Assembly: GCA_035293045.1 (NCBI GenBank) | Contig: DATDOY010000106.1 | Location: 1 to 64,000 of the forward strand | DNA from: DATDOY01 sp035293045 | Lineage (GTDB): Bacteria; Actinomycetota; Acidimicrobiia; IMCC26256; JACPCJ01 | Reading direction: 5' to 3' | DNA length: 64,000 bases | In this document: piece by piece, positions 8,513 to 17,258 of the stretch | How the letters are laid out: each line of letters opens with the position of its first letter | Numbering within the stretch: position 1 is the first letter of the stretch | Notes under the pieces: generated by a model | What the model saw: the letters and a program-made list of their open reading frames with translations, nothing else | The model's database searches: none | What the model was told of the DNA's origin: nothing | Made by a program: the position numbers and the translations under genes

Positions 8513-8569
8513 CAGAATGTCCACGATTTCCCGAAAGCGCTGCACATTCTGGCGGAGAAGCGCAGAATG
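8513..8569. promoter_or_regulatory. Candidate Lrp/AsnC operator repeats
   Basis: CAGAATGT at 8513-8520 and ACATTCTG at 8544-8551 form an inverted repeat, centres 31 bp apart (about three helical turns). A third copy, CAGAATGG, is at 8563-8570, overlapping the first ATG of the hydroxylase gene. Phased multiple sites are typical for Lrp-type regulators that wrap DNA. The assignment to the adjacent regulator is inference. Confidence 0.55.
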
Positions 8570-9475
8570 GACGCCATGGATTCCGACACGCAGGCCCAGC
8601 TCTATTCGCCCGTCGAGCGCAACGCATCCGGGGCCGTCAGCGTGCTCCTCGGGGCCGACCACCCCGGCGTCAACGACCCGGCGTACCGCGAGCGCCGCAA
8701 CGACATCGCCGCCCTCTCGGTGGACTGGCAGCCGGGCGACGCCGTCCCCGTCGTCGATTACACCCCGGTCGAACACGACGTGTGGCGGATCGTCTCGCGG
8801 GAACTCGACCCCCTGCACCGCGAGCACGCCTGCCGGGCGTTCGTCGAGGCCAAGGAGCAACTCGACCTCCCCGCCGAATTCGCGCCCCAGCTCACCGAGG
8901 TCAGCGAGCGCCTCGAGCCGCTCACCGGGTTTCGCTACCTCCCCGTCGCCGGCCTCGCTCCGCTCCGCGAGTTCTACGCCTCCTTCGGCGACGCCACCTT
9001 CTTCTCCACGCAGTACATCCGGCACCACTCGATGCCCCTGTACACGCCGGAGCCCGACATCGTCCACGAGGTCATCGGCCACGCCAACCAGTTGGCGATC
9101 CCGATGTTCGCCTCCATCTACCGCCTGGTGGGGAGCGCGGTGGCGCGGACCGACTCCGAGGAGGCGCTCCGGTTCCTCTCGCAGGTCTTTTGGTTCACCA
9201 TGGAGTTCGGCGTCGTCGACGAAGACGGCGACACGCGCGCCTACGGGGCAGGCATCCTCTCCTCGATCGGCGAAACCGCCGCGTTTCGCGACGCCGAGAT
9301 CCGCACCCTCGACTTCGAGGACATGGGCACGCTGCCCTACGACATCACGCGGTACCAGCCGGTGTTGTTCGCGGCCCGCTCGATGGCGCACCTCGAAGAC
9401 GCCCTCACCGATTTCTATTCCACATACGACGACGACGTCTTCGCCCGGATCGCTCGCGGAAGGCAGGTGGCGTGA
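8567..9475 (+). CDS. Phenylalanine 4-monooxygenase-like aromatic amino acid hydroxylase
   Basis: A 302-residue biopterin-dependent aromatic amino acid hydroxylase that converts phenylalanine to tyrosine. The iron site is visible as HEVIGH (His167, His172) and Glu213 in WFTMEFG, preceded by the family segment GFRYLPVAGL and followed by GAGILSSIGE. Length fits the bacterial single-domain enzymes. The ATG at 8567 has a GGAG 9 nt upstream; ATG 8576 is an alternative. It heads an operon with hpd, hmgA and a fumarylacetoacetase-family gene, which explains the function: entry of phenylalanine into the homogentisate pathway. The stop overlaps the hpd start by one base. Confidence 0.9.
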   Translation: MDAMDSDTQAQLYSPVERNASGAVSVLLGADHPGVNDPAYRERRNDIAALSVDWQPGDAVPVVDYTPVEHDVWRIVSRELDPLHREHACRAFVEAKEQLDLPAEFAPQLTEVSERLEPLTGFRYLPVAGLAPLREFYASFGDATFFSTQYIRHHSMPLYTPEPDIVHEVIGHANQLAIPMFASIYRLVGSAVARTDSEEALRFLSQVFWFTMEFGVVDEDGDTRAYGAGILSSIGETAAFRDAEIRTLDFEDMGTLPYDITRYQPVLFAARSMAHLEDALTDFYSTYDDDVFARIARGRQVA

Positions 9476-10578
9476 TGGCCGGCACAAGCGGCAACGGGAT
9501 CGACCTCGGCGGCATCGACCACGTCGAGTTCTGGGTCGGCAATGCGCGTCAAGCCGCCCAGTTCTGGGCCTCGGCCTTCGGCTTCGACGTGATCGCCCAC
9601 GCCGGCCCCGAGACCGGCGTGCGCGACCGGGTCTCCTACGTCCTTGCCCAGGGTGACATCCGATTCGTTCTGACCGGCGCCGTCGATCCGGCCTCCGCCG
9701 TGGCGACCCATCACGCGAACCACGGCGACGGCGTGCGCGACATCGCCTTTCTCGTCAGCGACGTGCGTCGCGCGTACGACGCCGCCGTCGAGCGTGGCGC
9801 GCCGAGCGTGCGCGAGCCGTGGGTGACAGAGGACGACACCGGGAAGCTCACGCGCGCCACCGTCGCGACCTACGGCGACACCGTTCACACCTTTGTCGAC
9901 CGCGCTGCGTACTCGGGCGCGTTCGCGCCGGGATTCGAGACGGTCGCCTTCCCGCGAACCGCCGGCCTCGCGGTCGGGCTGCGGGCGTTCGACCACGTCG
10001 TCGCCAACGTCCCGCTCGGCCACCTCGAGGAGTGGGTCGGGTACTACCGCGACGTGTTCGGCTTCGATCAGCTCGTCCACTTCGACGACGAGCAGATCCA
10101 CACCGAGTACTCGGCGCTGATGTCGACGGTGGTGTGGGACGGCAGCAAGGTCGTGCTTCCGATCAACGAGCCGGCGGCCGGCAAGCGCAAGAGCCAGATC
10201 GAGGAGTACCTCGACTACTACGGCACGCCCGGCGTGCAGCACATCGCCCTGCGGACTGACGACATCGTCAGCGCCGTCCGCGCGATGCGCGCCCGCGGGT
10301 TGCGGTTCCTCGAGGTGCCCGGCGCCTACTACGACGACGCGCACGAGCGCCTCGAAGGCGTCGAGCTGCCCTGGGAGAGCATCGCCACCCTCGGGATCCT
10401 CGTCGACCGCGACCCCGACGGGCACCTCCTCCAGATCTTCACCGAGATGATCGGTGATCGCCCGACGGTCTTCGTCGAGGTCATCCAGCGGGAGGGCTCA
10501 CGCGGGTTCGGCCTGGGCAACTTCAAGGCCCTCTTCGAGGCCATCGAGCGCGAGCAGGCCCGCCGCGGCAATCTGTAG
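9475..10578 (+). CDS. hpd: 4-hydroxyphenylpyruvate dioxygenase
   Basis: A 367-residue two-domain VOC-fold enzyme that converts 4-hydroxyphenylpyruvate to homogentisate. Iron ligands visible are His in GIDHVEFWV of the N-half duplicate pattern, His in FDHVVANV, His in GVQHIALRTDDI and Glu in PTVFVEVIQREG. The C-terminal closing helix (GFGLGNFKALFEAIEREQARRGNL) is intact, which matters for activity. The second gene of the degradation operon, it begins at ATG 9475 in a TGATG overlap with the hydroxylase and ends 3 nt before hmgA. Confidence 0.94.
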   Translation: MAGTSGNGIDLGGIDHVEFWVGNARQAAQFWASAFGFDVIAHAGPETGVRDRVSYVLAQGDIRFVLTGAVDPASAVATHHANHGDGVRDIAFLVSDVRRAYDAAVERGAPSVREPWVTEDDTGKLTRATVATYGDTVHTFVDRAAYSGAFAPGFETVAFPRTAGLAVGLRAFDHVVANVPLGHLEEWVGYYRDVFGFDQLVHFDDEQIHTEYSALMSTVVWDGSKVVLPINEPAAGKRKSQIEEYLDYYGTPGVQHIALRTDDIVSAVRAMRARGLRFLEVPGAYYDDAHERLEGVELPWESIATLGILVDRDPDGHLLQIFTEMIGDRPTVFVEVIQREGSRGFGLGNFKALFEAIEREQARRGNL

Positions 10579-10581
10579 CTC

Positions 10582-11730
10582 ATGAGCGACCCGAGCAGCG
10601 GTCACCTGCGACCGCAATGGATTCGCGGCACCACGTCGCGCCAGGCCCACGCCGACCTGCCGCCGGGCACCGTCGAGGAGGAACACGGCCGCGAGGGTTT
10701 CTCGGGGCCGGCCAGCCACCTCTACCGGCTGCATCCGCCGACGGGGTGGACGAGCATCGACGGACCGCTTCGCCCGCACGCCCTCGACGCCAACCGGCTT
10801 CCCGAGGTCCTCACCACGGGAGAGGGCACCGGGTTGGCGACGACGCTCCTCGAAAACGCCGACCTTGCGATCGGGTACTGGTCGCCGCCGCCGGGAACCG
10901 CCGACTGGTTCTTCCGCAACGCCGACGGCGACCTCCTCTATCTCGTGCACCACGGCGAGGGGCGGCTCGAGACCGAGTACGGTCCGCTGGCCTACGGAGC
11001 GAGCGACTACCTGCTCGTCCCGCGCGGCACCACGCACCGCTTCGCCGCCACGGCGGCGACGCACCTCCTCGTGATCGAGGCGACCGGGGGCCGACTCGAA
11101 CTCCCCGACCGCGGCCTCATGGGTCGCCATGCCCTCTTCGACCCGGCGATCCTCGAGGTCCCCGAGCCCGAGCCTCGCGACGAGTCCGGCGAGTTCCCGA
11201 TCAAGGTGAAGCGCGAGGGGCAGATCACGACGGTCACCTACGAAACGCATCCGTTCGACGTGGTGGGATGGAAGGGGGATCTCGCCCCGCTGCGGCTCTC
11301 GGTGCACGACTTCCGACCCGTTTCGTCGGCCCGCTACCACCTGCCGCCGTCGGCCCACACGACCTTCGTCGGGTCGGAGTTCGTGGTGGCGACCTTCGCC
11401 CCCCGGCCGCTCGAGTCCGATCCCGACGTGCTGCGATTGCCCTTCTACCACCGCAACATCGACTACGACGAGGTGATCTTCTACCACCGGGGCGAGTTCT
11501 TCAGCCGCGCCGGCATCACCGAGGGGATGCTCACGTTCCACCCGACCGGCATCCACCACGGCCCACAGCCCAAGGCGGTGGAGCGGAGCGAGCAACGCGG
11601 CCCGGGCGGCTTCGCCGACGAGATCGCCGTCAACATCGACGCCCGCCGACCGCTCCATCTCACACCCGCGGGCGAGGCGATCAGCGTCGACGGCTACGAC
11701 CGCTCCTGGCAGCCCGCCGTCCCTGACTGA
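10582..11730 (+). CDS. hmgA: Homogentisate 1,2-dioxygenase
   Basis: A 382-residue cupin-fold ring-cleavage dioxygenase that converts homogentisate to maleylacetoacetate. The C-terminal metal site is visible: FYHRGEFFSR contributes His and Glu, and GIHHGPQP a second His. The N-terminal part has the hallmark RHHVAPGP-like start region in actinobacterial form and VLPRGTTHRF cupin strands. The enzyme is shorter than the roughly 430-residue proteobacterial form, as is usual in Actinobacteria. It sits between hpd and the fumarylacetoacetase-family gene with only 3- and 6-nt gaps. Confidence 0.93.
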   Translation: MSDPSSGHLRPQWIRGTTSRQAHADLPPGTVEEEHGREGFSGPASHLYRLHPPTGWTSIDGPLRPHALDANRLPEVLTTGEGTGLATTLLENADLAIGYWSPPPGTADWFFRNADGDLLYLVHHGEGRLETEYGPLAYGASDYLLVPRGTTHRFAATAATHLLVIEATGGRLELPDRGLMGRHALFDPAILEVPEPEPRDESGEFPIKVKREGQITTVTYETHPFDVVGWKGDLAPLRLSVHDFRPVSSARYHLPPSAHTTFVGSEFVVATFAPRPLESDPDVLRLPFYHRNIDYDEVIFYHRGEFFSRAGITEGMLTFHPTGIHHGPQPKAVERSEQRGPGGFADEIAVNIDARRPLHLTPAGEAISVDGYDRSWQPAVPD

Positions 11731-11736
11731 TCGCCG

Positions 11737-12627
11737 ATGCGTTGGGTCACCTACCAGTCGAGCACGGGCGTCGCGCGCGCCGGCGCGGTCGTCGACGACG
11801 TCGTCCACGGACTCGACGCGACGTTGGTCGAGATCCTCGACGAGCTGGACGACGCAGGTGCGCACGCGACGACCTCGCCGGTCGAGCGCGTGCCCTACGC
11901 CGAGGCCCGCCTGCTCTCGCCGATCCCGCACCCGCCGTCGATCCGCGACTTCTATGCCTTCGAGCAGCACGTGAAGACCGCCCGCGAGCGTCGGGGTCTC
12001 GACATGGATCCCGATTGGTACGAGCTACCGGTCTTCTACTTCACCAACCCTCACGTCGTGCGCGCGACGGGCGACGACGTTGCGATCCCGTCCGGGTGCG
12101 TGTGGATGGATTACGAACTCGAGGTCGCCGCCGTGCTCGGCCAGGGTGGCGAGAACCTCACCCCCGATGAAGGGGAGGCCGCCATCGCGGGGTTCGTGGT
12201 GATGAACGACTGGAGCGCGCGCGACATCCAAGCACGAGAAATGAAACAGGGCCTCGGCCCCGCCAAGGGGAAGGACTTCGCCACTTCCCTCGGGCCGTTC
12301 CTCGTGACGCCCGACGAAATCGCCGGCCGCAAACGAGGGAAGGCGCACGACCTCACGATGACGGCACGCGTCAACGGCGTCGAATACTCGCGGGGGAACC
12401 TGAGCGACGTGTTCTGGAGCTTCGGGGAGATGATCGCCTACGCATCCCGCGACTCGCGGGTCGTGCCGGGTGACGTGATCGGTTCGGGGACGGTCGGCAC
12501 CGGGTGCATCCTCGAACTCTCGCTCGTCCACGGTGGCGACGCCTACCCCTGGCTCAAGCCGGGCGACGTGGTCGACCTCGAAGTCGACGGGCTCGGAGTC
12601 CTCACGAACACCATCGTCGGCCCGTGA
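11737..12627 (+). CDS. Fumarylacetoacetate hydrolase family protein
   Basis: A 296-residue FAH-fold hydrolase, most likely fumarylacetoacetase, the last step to fumarate and acetoacetate. The metal-binding acidic residues appear in WMDYELEVAAVLG and NDWSARDIQAREMKQ, followed by GLGPAKGKDFATSLGPFLV. An N-terminal cap-like domain (about 1-60) precedes the catalytic domain. No maleylacetoacetate isomerase gene lies in the operon, so isomerisation is either encoded elsewhere or bypassed. Operon position makes the pathway role firm, although the family is broad. Confidence 0.85.
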   Translation: MRWVTYQSSTGVARAGAVVDDVVHGLDATLVEILDELDDAGAHATTSPVERVPYAEARLLSPIPHPPSIRDFYAFEQHVKTARERRGLDMDPDWYELPVFYFTNPHVVRATGDDVAIPSGCVWMDYELEVAAVLGQGGENLTPDEGEAAIAGFVVMNDWSARDIQAREMKQGLGPAKGKDFATSLGPFLVTPDEIAGRKRGKAHDLTMTARVNGVEYSRGNLSDVFWSFGEMIAYASRDSRVVPGDVIGSGTVGTGCILELSLVHGGDAYPWLKPGDVVDLEVDGLGVLTNTIVGP

Positions 12628-12637
12628 CCACCACCCG

Positions 12638-13729
12638 ATGAATCCAAACTTCGGGGTCTACGTCCACGTCCCGTTTTGCGAGGCGCGATGCGATTACTGC
12701 GCGTTCGCCACGTGGACGGACCGCGCCCATCTCGTCGTTCCGTACGTCGAGGCGTGCGTCACCGACGTCGAGCGCCGGTTCGCGGCCGACGCGCACCCTC
12801 CCGCGACATCGGTGTTCTTCGGCGGCGGGACGCCGTCGCTCGTGGACGCCGACGTCCTGATGAGGGTGCTCGACGCCATCCCTCGCACCGAGGGTGCCGA
12901 AGTCACCGTGGAGTGCAACCCCGATTCCATCGACCCGGCCAAGCTCGCCGCGTACCGACGGCACGGGGTCACGCGGGTCTCGCTTGGTGTCCAATCGATG
13001 GAAGCGCACGTTCTCGCCAGCCTTGGGCGCACCCATGACCCCGACAATGTGCGGCGCGCCGTCGACGCCGTGCGCGCCGCCGGGTTCACGTCCTTCAACC
13101 TCGACCTCATCTACGGGGCGGCGGGGGAGTCGATGGACGACTGGCGGCGCACGCTCGACGCCGCGCTGGCGCTCGACCCTCCGCATATCTCCGCCTATGC
13201 CCTGACGATCGAGGCCGGCACGCCCCTGGATCAGCGCATCCGCGCCGGTGAGACGCCGCCACCTCTCGACGACGACCAGGCCGCGAAGTACCTCGTCGCC
13301 GACGCGGCGTTCTCCCGCGCGGATCTCGGCTGGTACGAAGTGTCGAACTGGGCCCGCCCGGGCCACGAGTGCCGGCACAACCTTCTGTATTGGCGCGGCG
13401 GGTTGTATCTCGGGGTCGGCGCGGCCGCCCACGGGCACACGGCGGGGCGCCGGTGGTGGAACGTCCGCACGCCGGAGCGATACGTCGCCGCCGTGCGCGA
13501 GGGTGCCTCGCCCGAAGCCGGTCGGGAGCTCCTCGACGGCGCGGCGAAGGCCGAAGAGTCGCTCATGCTGGGCGTTCGCACCCGCGATGGAGTGGAGCCG
13601 CCGCACCAAGCTTCGGCGGCGCGCCTCGTCGACGAGGGACTCCTCGAGCGGCGGGGCGCTCAGGTCGTGCTCACGCGCCGGGGACGCCTGCTCGCTTCGA
13701 GCGTCACGCTGCGCCTGTTGACCCCATAA
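12638..13729 (+). CDS. hemW: Radical SAM protein HemW (coproporphyrinogen III oxidase-like heme chaperone)
   Basis: A 363-residue radical SAM protein. The cluster motif CEARCDYCAF at about residues 14-23 has the CxxxCxxC spacing. FFGGGTPSLV, VECNPDSID, RVSLGVQS and NLDLIYG are the usual HemW blocks, and RHNLLYWRGGLYLGVGAAAHG lies in the C-terminal half. HemW inserts heme rather than oxidising coproporphyrinogen. It starts at ATG 12638, 10 nt after the degradation operon, so it may be transcribed with it by read-through. The position just ahead of hrcA-dnaJ matches many bacteria. Confidence 0.92.
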   Translation: MNPNFGVYVHVPFCEARCDYCAFATWTDRAHLVVPYVEACVTDVERRFAADAHPPATSVFFGGGTPSLVDADVLMRVLDAIPRTEGAEVTVECNPDSIDPAKLAAYRRHGVTRVSLGVQSMEAHVLASLGRTHDPDNVRRAVDAVRAAGFTSFNLDLIYGAAGESMDDWRRTLDAALALDPPHISAYALTIEAGTPLDQRIRAGETPPPLDDDQAAKYLVADAAFSRADLGWYEVSNWARPGHECRHNLLYWRGGLYLGVGAAAHGHTAGRRWWNVRTPERYVAAVREGASPEAGRELLDGAAKAEESLMLGVRTRDGVEPPHQASAARLVDEGLLERRGAQVVLTRRGRLLASSVTLRLLTP

Positions 13730-13778
13730 CGACCGCCCCGCACCGCCACGCACGGCCACGCACGGCGGGGTTTCGGAA

Positions 13779-13805
13779 CTAGCACTCGCTACTATCGAGT
13801 GCTAA
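13779..13805 (+). promoter_or_regulatory. CIRCE operator with -10 element in its spacer
   Basis: CTAGCACTC, 9 nt, GAGTGCTAA matches the CIRCE consensus TTAGCACTC-N9-GAGTGCTAA with one difference in the first base. The spacer holds TACTAT (13790-13795), a good -10 hexamer, so a bound HrcA dimer would cover the promoter directly. It lies just before the hrcA ATG at 13809, giving autoregulation of hrcA-dnaJ. Confidence 0.95.
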
Positions 13806-13808
13806 CGC

Positions 13809-14858
13809 ATGAACGAGCGCACTCAACCCTCGGGACCGGACGCGGACCTCGACGCCCGCAAAGAGCAGGTCCTGCGCGCCGTCGTGGAGGAGTTCATCGC
13901 TTCCGCGGAGCCCGTTGGCTCACAGAAAGTCGCCGGCTCGCGCGACCTCGGGGTGTCGAGCGCCACGGTGCGCAACGCGATGGCGGCGCTCGAACGCGAC
14001 GGGTTCCTGACTCAGCCGCACACGTCGGCCGGACGCATTCCGACCGACAAGGGGTACCGCTACTTCGTCGACCACCTCACGCGGGTAGAGGCCCTCGGCC
14101 CGCCCCACGCCGACACCGTCTCCCGGTTCTTCGCTGGCGCCGAGGCCGCGCTCGACGAGATCCTGCACGAGACGAGCCAGATCCTTTCGCGGATCACCGA
14201 CCATGCCGCCCTCGTCGTCGGACCCGCCGCCGCCAGCGCCACGGTCATGAGCCTCCAACTCGTGCCGTTGCATGCGGACGTGGTCCTCGCGGTCGCCGTC
14301 CTGTCCAACGGCGTCGTCGAAAAGGGCGTCGTCAAGCTGGCCAGCGGCGTGGGCGAAGAGGTGGTGCGGCGCGCATCGGCGGCGCTCGCCGACGCCGCCA
14401 TCGGCTCGCCGCTCGGCGACATCACGACGCCGCCCGCAACCGACGACGACGACGCCGACGACCTTGCCGCCCGTGCCGCCGAGGCCCTTCGCTCGCTCGT
14501 CATCGAGCACGCGAGCGAGCCCGTGTTCGTCGGGGGCGCTTCGCACCTCGCCGCCGAGGCGCAGGACTTCTCCGCCGTCGACACGGCGGCGCGACTGCTC
14601 GAGCTGCTCGAACAGCAGTTCCTCGTGGTGAGCCTCGCCCGCAACCTCCTCGATCGCGGGACGACCGTTCGCATCGGAGCGGAGAACGAGCAGGTCGAGC
14701 TGCGCGAGTGTTCCGTCGTCCTCGCCCCCGTCCAGATGGGTCAGGGGGTCGCGGGGACGGTGGGGATCCTCGGCCCCACGCGCATGGACTACCGCAGGGC
14801 GATCGCGGCGGTGGCCACGGTGTCCGAAAGCCTCGCCCGCCACCTGGATCCGTCGTAG
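13809..14858 (+). CDS. hrcA: Heat-inducible transcription repressor HrcA
   Basis: A 349-residue repressor of class I heat-shock genes. The N-terminal winged HTH reads RKEQVLRAVVEEFIASAEPVGSQKVAG and VSSATVRNAMAALERDGFLTQPHTSAGRIPTDKGYRYFVD, the latter a diagnostic HrcA block. The C-terminal part ends with GTVGILGPTRMDYRRAIAAV. HrcA is stabilised by GroEL and released on heat stress. Its own promoter carries a CIRCE operator immediately upstream, and dnaJ follows 12 nt downstream. Confidence 0.97.
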   Translation: MNERTQPSGPDADLDARKEQVLRAVVEEFIASAEPVGSQKVAGSRDLGVSSATVRNAMAALERDGFLTQPHTSAGRIPTDKGYRYFVDHLTRVEALGPPHADTVSRFFAGAEAALDEILHETSQILSRITDHAALVVGPAAASATVMSLQLVPLHADVVLAVAVLSNGVVEKGVVKLASGVGEEVVRRASAALADAAIGSPLGDITTPPATDDDDADDLAARAAEALRSLVIEHASEPVFVGGASHLAAEAQDFSAVDTAARLLELLEQQFLVVSLARNLLDRGTTVRIGAENEQVELRECSVVLAPVQMGQGVAGTVGILGPTRMDYRRAIAAVATVSESLARHLDPS

Positions 14859-14870
14859 GACGGCCTGGCG

Positions 14871-15998
14871 ATGGCGGATTTCTACGAGCTCCTCGGTATC
14901 TCCCGAGACGCGTCCCCGGAGCAGATCAAGAAGGCCTTCCGCGCGCTCGCCCGGCAGTATCACCCCGACGTCGCCATGGACGACCCCGACGCGGAATCGC
15001 GGTTCAAAGAGATCGCCCGCGCTTATGAGGTGCTCAGCGATCCGGAGAAGCGGGCGCGCTACGACGCCTACGGCGAGGAGGGTCTCGGCGGGAACCCCTT
15101 CGCCGGTGTGGGCCTCAGCGACCTCTTCGACGCGTTCTTTGGTGGCGCTGGTTTCGGCGGCGGGTTCGGCGCGCGCGGACCGAGCGGCCCAGCTCGCGGC
15201 CCCGACGCCGAAGTGCGCATCGATCTTGATCTTCGCGACGCCATGTTCGGCCTGTCGAAGACGATCGAGGTTCGCTTGCCGGTGGAGTGCGAGACGTGCG
15301 AGGCCAGCGGGTGCCGACCCGGTACCTACCCCACCACCTGCGAAACCTGCGGCGGAGCCGGCGAAGTGCGCGAGCTGCGCCGATCGATCCTCGGCCAGAT
15401 CGTGTCGGCGCGGGCCTGTCCGGCGTGTCGCGGCCAAGGACGCATCGTGGCCAACCCCTGCGCCGACTGCGGGGGCGAAGGTCGGGTCACGCGGTTGAAG
15501 CAACTCGAAGTCGACGTGCCGGCCGGCATCGACAACGGTCAGCGGCTCCGCCTCGCCGGACGCGGCCCCGCCGCCGTGCGGGGCGGCCTTCCGGGGGATC
15601 TATACGTGAGCGTCGGCGTGAAGCCGCACCCCGACTTCGAGCGCGTCGGCGACGACCTCGTCCGGCGGGTCGCCCTTCCGATGACCCAAGCGGTGCTCGG
15701 CGCCCGTCTCCATCTCGATCTCCTCGACACCGACGAGGGAAAACCCGAGGAGCTCGTCGTTCCCCCGGGGACCCAGCCCGCGACCGTCTTCCGGCTGCGG
15801 GGGCGAGGCGTGCCCCACCTTCGGGGCAACGGCCGGGGCGACGTGCTGTTGACGATCGAGGTCGAGATCCCCGACGCCCTCGGCGACGACGAGGATGAAC
15901 TGGTTCGCAGGCTTGCGGAGATCCGGGGTGAGGAGGTCGCCCCGCGGGATCGCTCGTTGATGGGCAAGCTTCGGGCCAAGGTGAGGGGTTTGGAGTAG
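14871..15998 (+). CDS. dnaJ: Molecular chaperone DnaJ
   Basis: A 375-residue type I J-protein. The J domain (about 1-70) has the HPD motif in QYHPDVAMDD; a Gly/Phe-rich linker follows (about 75-110); four zinc repeats (about 140-215) and the two C-terminal substrate-binding sandwiches complete it. The first zinc repeat is degenerate, CETCEASGC, lacking the usual CxxCxGxG glycine; the other three are standard (CETCGGAG, CPACRGQG, CADCGGEG). It delivers substrates to DnaK. In the hrcA operon, so CIRCE-controlled; this matches the actinobacterial second DnaJ paralogue. Confidence 0.95.
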   Translation: MADFYELLGISRDASPEQIKKAFRALARQYHPDVAMDDPDAESRFKEIARAYEVLSDPEKRARYDAYGEEGLGGNPFAGVGLSDLFDAFFGGAGFGGGFGARGPSGPARGPDAEVRIDLDLRDAMFGLSKTIEVRLPVECETCEASGCRPGTYPTTCETCGGAGEVRELRRSILGQIVSARACPACRGQGRIVANPCADCGGEGRVTRLKQLEVDVPAGIDNGQRLRLAGRGPAAVRGGLPGDLYVSVGVKPHPDFERVGDDLVRRVALPMTQAVLGARLHLDLLDTDEGKPEELVVPPGTQPATVFRLRGRGVPHLRGNGRGDVLLTIEVEIPDALGDDEDELVRRLAEIRGEEVAPRDRSLMGKLRAKVRGLE

Positions 15999-16156
15999 CA
16001 ACGGGCGACTTGCGGCTATTGGGCAAATCGAGCGAGGTTCCAGCCGCGCCCCGGCCCGCCTGAGCACACCCAGCGCGGCGGCAGGACATCAATGCGCGCG
16101 TGTCGAACATTTCTGCGCTCGGACCAACCGCGCTCCGCGCGAACGTGGTACCTTAG

Positions 16157-16178
16157 CGATGCACTGCGGGGTGCATCC
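16157..16178 (+). promoter_or_regulatory. Promoter -10 and short hairpin in the bldD leader
   Basis: TACCTTAGCGAT at about 16149-16160 offers -10 hexamers (TACCTT or TAGCGA), and GATGCAC/GTGCATC (7-bp stem, 16158 to 16178) follows directly, so it would form at the 5' end of the transcript. The bldD ATG lies about 60 nt further on. A role in regulation is possible but untested. The remaining 150 nt of this 237-nt gap show nothing recognisable. Confidence 0.35.
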
Positions 16179-16235
16179 CGCGCCGGATGACCATCGGTGC
16201 CGGCGCTGGTGAAGGGGAAACGAGGCGAGGGCGAG

Positions 16236-16742
16236 ATGGAAGACGAATTCGTCGACGAAGCTATTTCCGACGGCATTGGTGAGCGCCTGCGGGCGATCCG
16301 GCGCCAGAAGCGGCTGTCGCTCCAAGAAGTCGAAGCACTGTCGCGCAAGGAGTTCAAGGCGTCGGTGCTCGGTGCCTACGAGCGCGGCGAGCGAGCCATC
16401 TCCGTGCCGCGGCTTATGCGCCTCGCCGGCGTCTACGGCGTGCCCGCGGAGCAGCTCTTGCCGCGGGACGACTCCATCGACCTCACCGATGCGCGGGCGA
16501 TCGATCTCACCGGCGGCTTCAGCGTCGATCTCGTCCGCCTCCAAGGGCTCAACACGCCCGAGGCGCAGATCCTTCGCCGATACACCGAGCGCGTGCAGAT
16601 CTACCGGCAGGACTTCAACGGCCGGATCCTCACGATCCGCAGCGACGACGTTCGGGTCATGGCCTGGGCACTCGGGCTCACCCCCGAAGAGCTCGGCGTC
16701 CGGCTCGAGGAGATGGGCATCCGGGCGGGCATCACCGTCTAG
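16236..16742 (+). CDS. bldD: BldD-like developmental regulator with c-di-GMP signature
   Basis: A 168-residue protein. The N-terminal XRE-type HTH (about 12-75) reads IGERLRAIRRQKRLSLQEVEALS and VLGAYERGERAISVPRLMRLAGVYGVP, close to Streptomyces BldD. The C-terminal domain contains RQD (124-126), eight residues, then RSDD (135-138), matching BldD's RGD-X8-RQDD motif that binds tetrameric c-di-GMP. This suggests c-di-GMP-assisted dimerisation. The ATG at 16236 has GAGG 5 nt upstream; a GTG at 16197 would add 13 residues. A strong hairpin terminator follows the stop directly, so it is monocistronic. A GGDEF-EAL protein lies at 50.4-52.7 kb. Confidence 0.85.
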   Translation: MEDEFVDEAISDGIGERLRAIRRQKRLSLQEVEALSRKEFKASVLGAYERGERAISVPRLMRLAGVYGVPAEQLLPRDDSIDLTDARAIDLTGGFSVDLVRLQGLNTPEAQILRRYTERVQIYRQDFNGRILTIRSDDVRVMAWALGLTPEELGVRLEEMGIRAGITV

Positions 16743-16768
16743 AGGATGCGCCGATTGGCGCATCCTCT
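16741..16768 (+). terminator. Rho-independent-like terminator after bldD
   Basis: AGAGGATGCGCC (16741-16752), loop GATT, and the exact complement at 16757-16768 form a perfect 12-bp stem that begins at the last base of the bldD stop codon. No T-tract follows, as is usual in high-GC Actinobacteria. Confidence 0.8.
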
Positions 16769-16867
16769 GGAAAGCCGAGGGACTTTCAGCCGAACAAGGG
16801 TCCCTGTTCGTGCAGCCTTGAGGCCGGCCCCGAGCGCCCGTCGGGAAACCCGGCGTAGCCTCATTCT

Positions 16868-17212
16868 GTGACCGACTGCCTGTTCTGCAAGATCGTCGCG
16901 GGAGAGATCCCTTCCGAGCCGGTGGCCGACGACGAGCTGACGTACGCCTTTCGCGACATCAACCCCGCGGCGCCGGTGCATGTGCTCGTCGTCCCCAAGG
17001 AGCACATCGAGCACCTCGGGCACGTGGCCCCCGAGCACGCACCGATGCTTGCCGCCCTCATCGCAACGGTCCAGCGAGTGACCGACGCGCTCGGCATCGC
17101 AGACGACGGGTATCGCGTGGTCGCCAACGTCGGTCGCCACGGAGGCATGACGGTCGACCACCTGCATCTCCACGTCCTCGGCGGCCGGCCCCTCCGCTGG
17201 CCCCCCGAATGA
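16868..17212 (+). CDS. HIT family nucleotide-binding protein
   Basis: A 114-residue HIT-fold hydrolase (HINT branch). CLFCKIVAGEIPSEPVADDE opens the protein and the catalytic histidine triad DHLHLHVLGGR closes it, with HVLVVPKEHIEHL between. Such proteins hydrolyse adenosine phosphoramidates; the natural substrate is rarely known. The GTG at 16868 is preceded by TAGCCT (16856-16861) with a 6-nt gap, so a leaderless transcript is likely. phoH follows 46 nt later; HIT next to phoH-ybeY is a common arrangement. Confidence 0.92.
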   Translation: MTDCLFCKIVAGEIPSEPVADDELTYAFRDINPAAPVHVLVVPKEHIEHLGHVAPEHAPMLAALIATVQRVTDALGIADDGYRVVANVGRHGGMTVDHLHLHVLGGRPLRWPPE

Positions 17213-17258
17213 CGGGCCGAATGAGCGCCTTGCGCGCAGGGGTATCCTGAGTCCAGCT

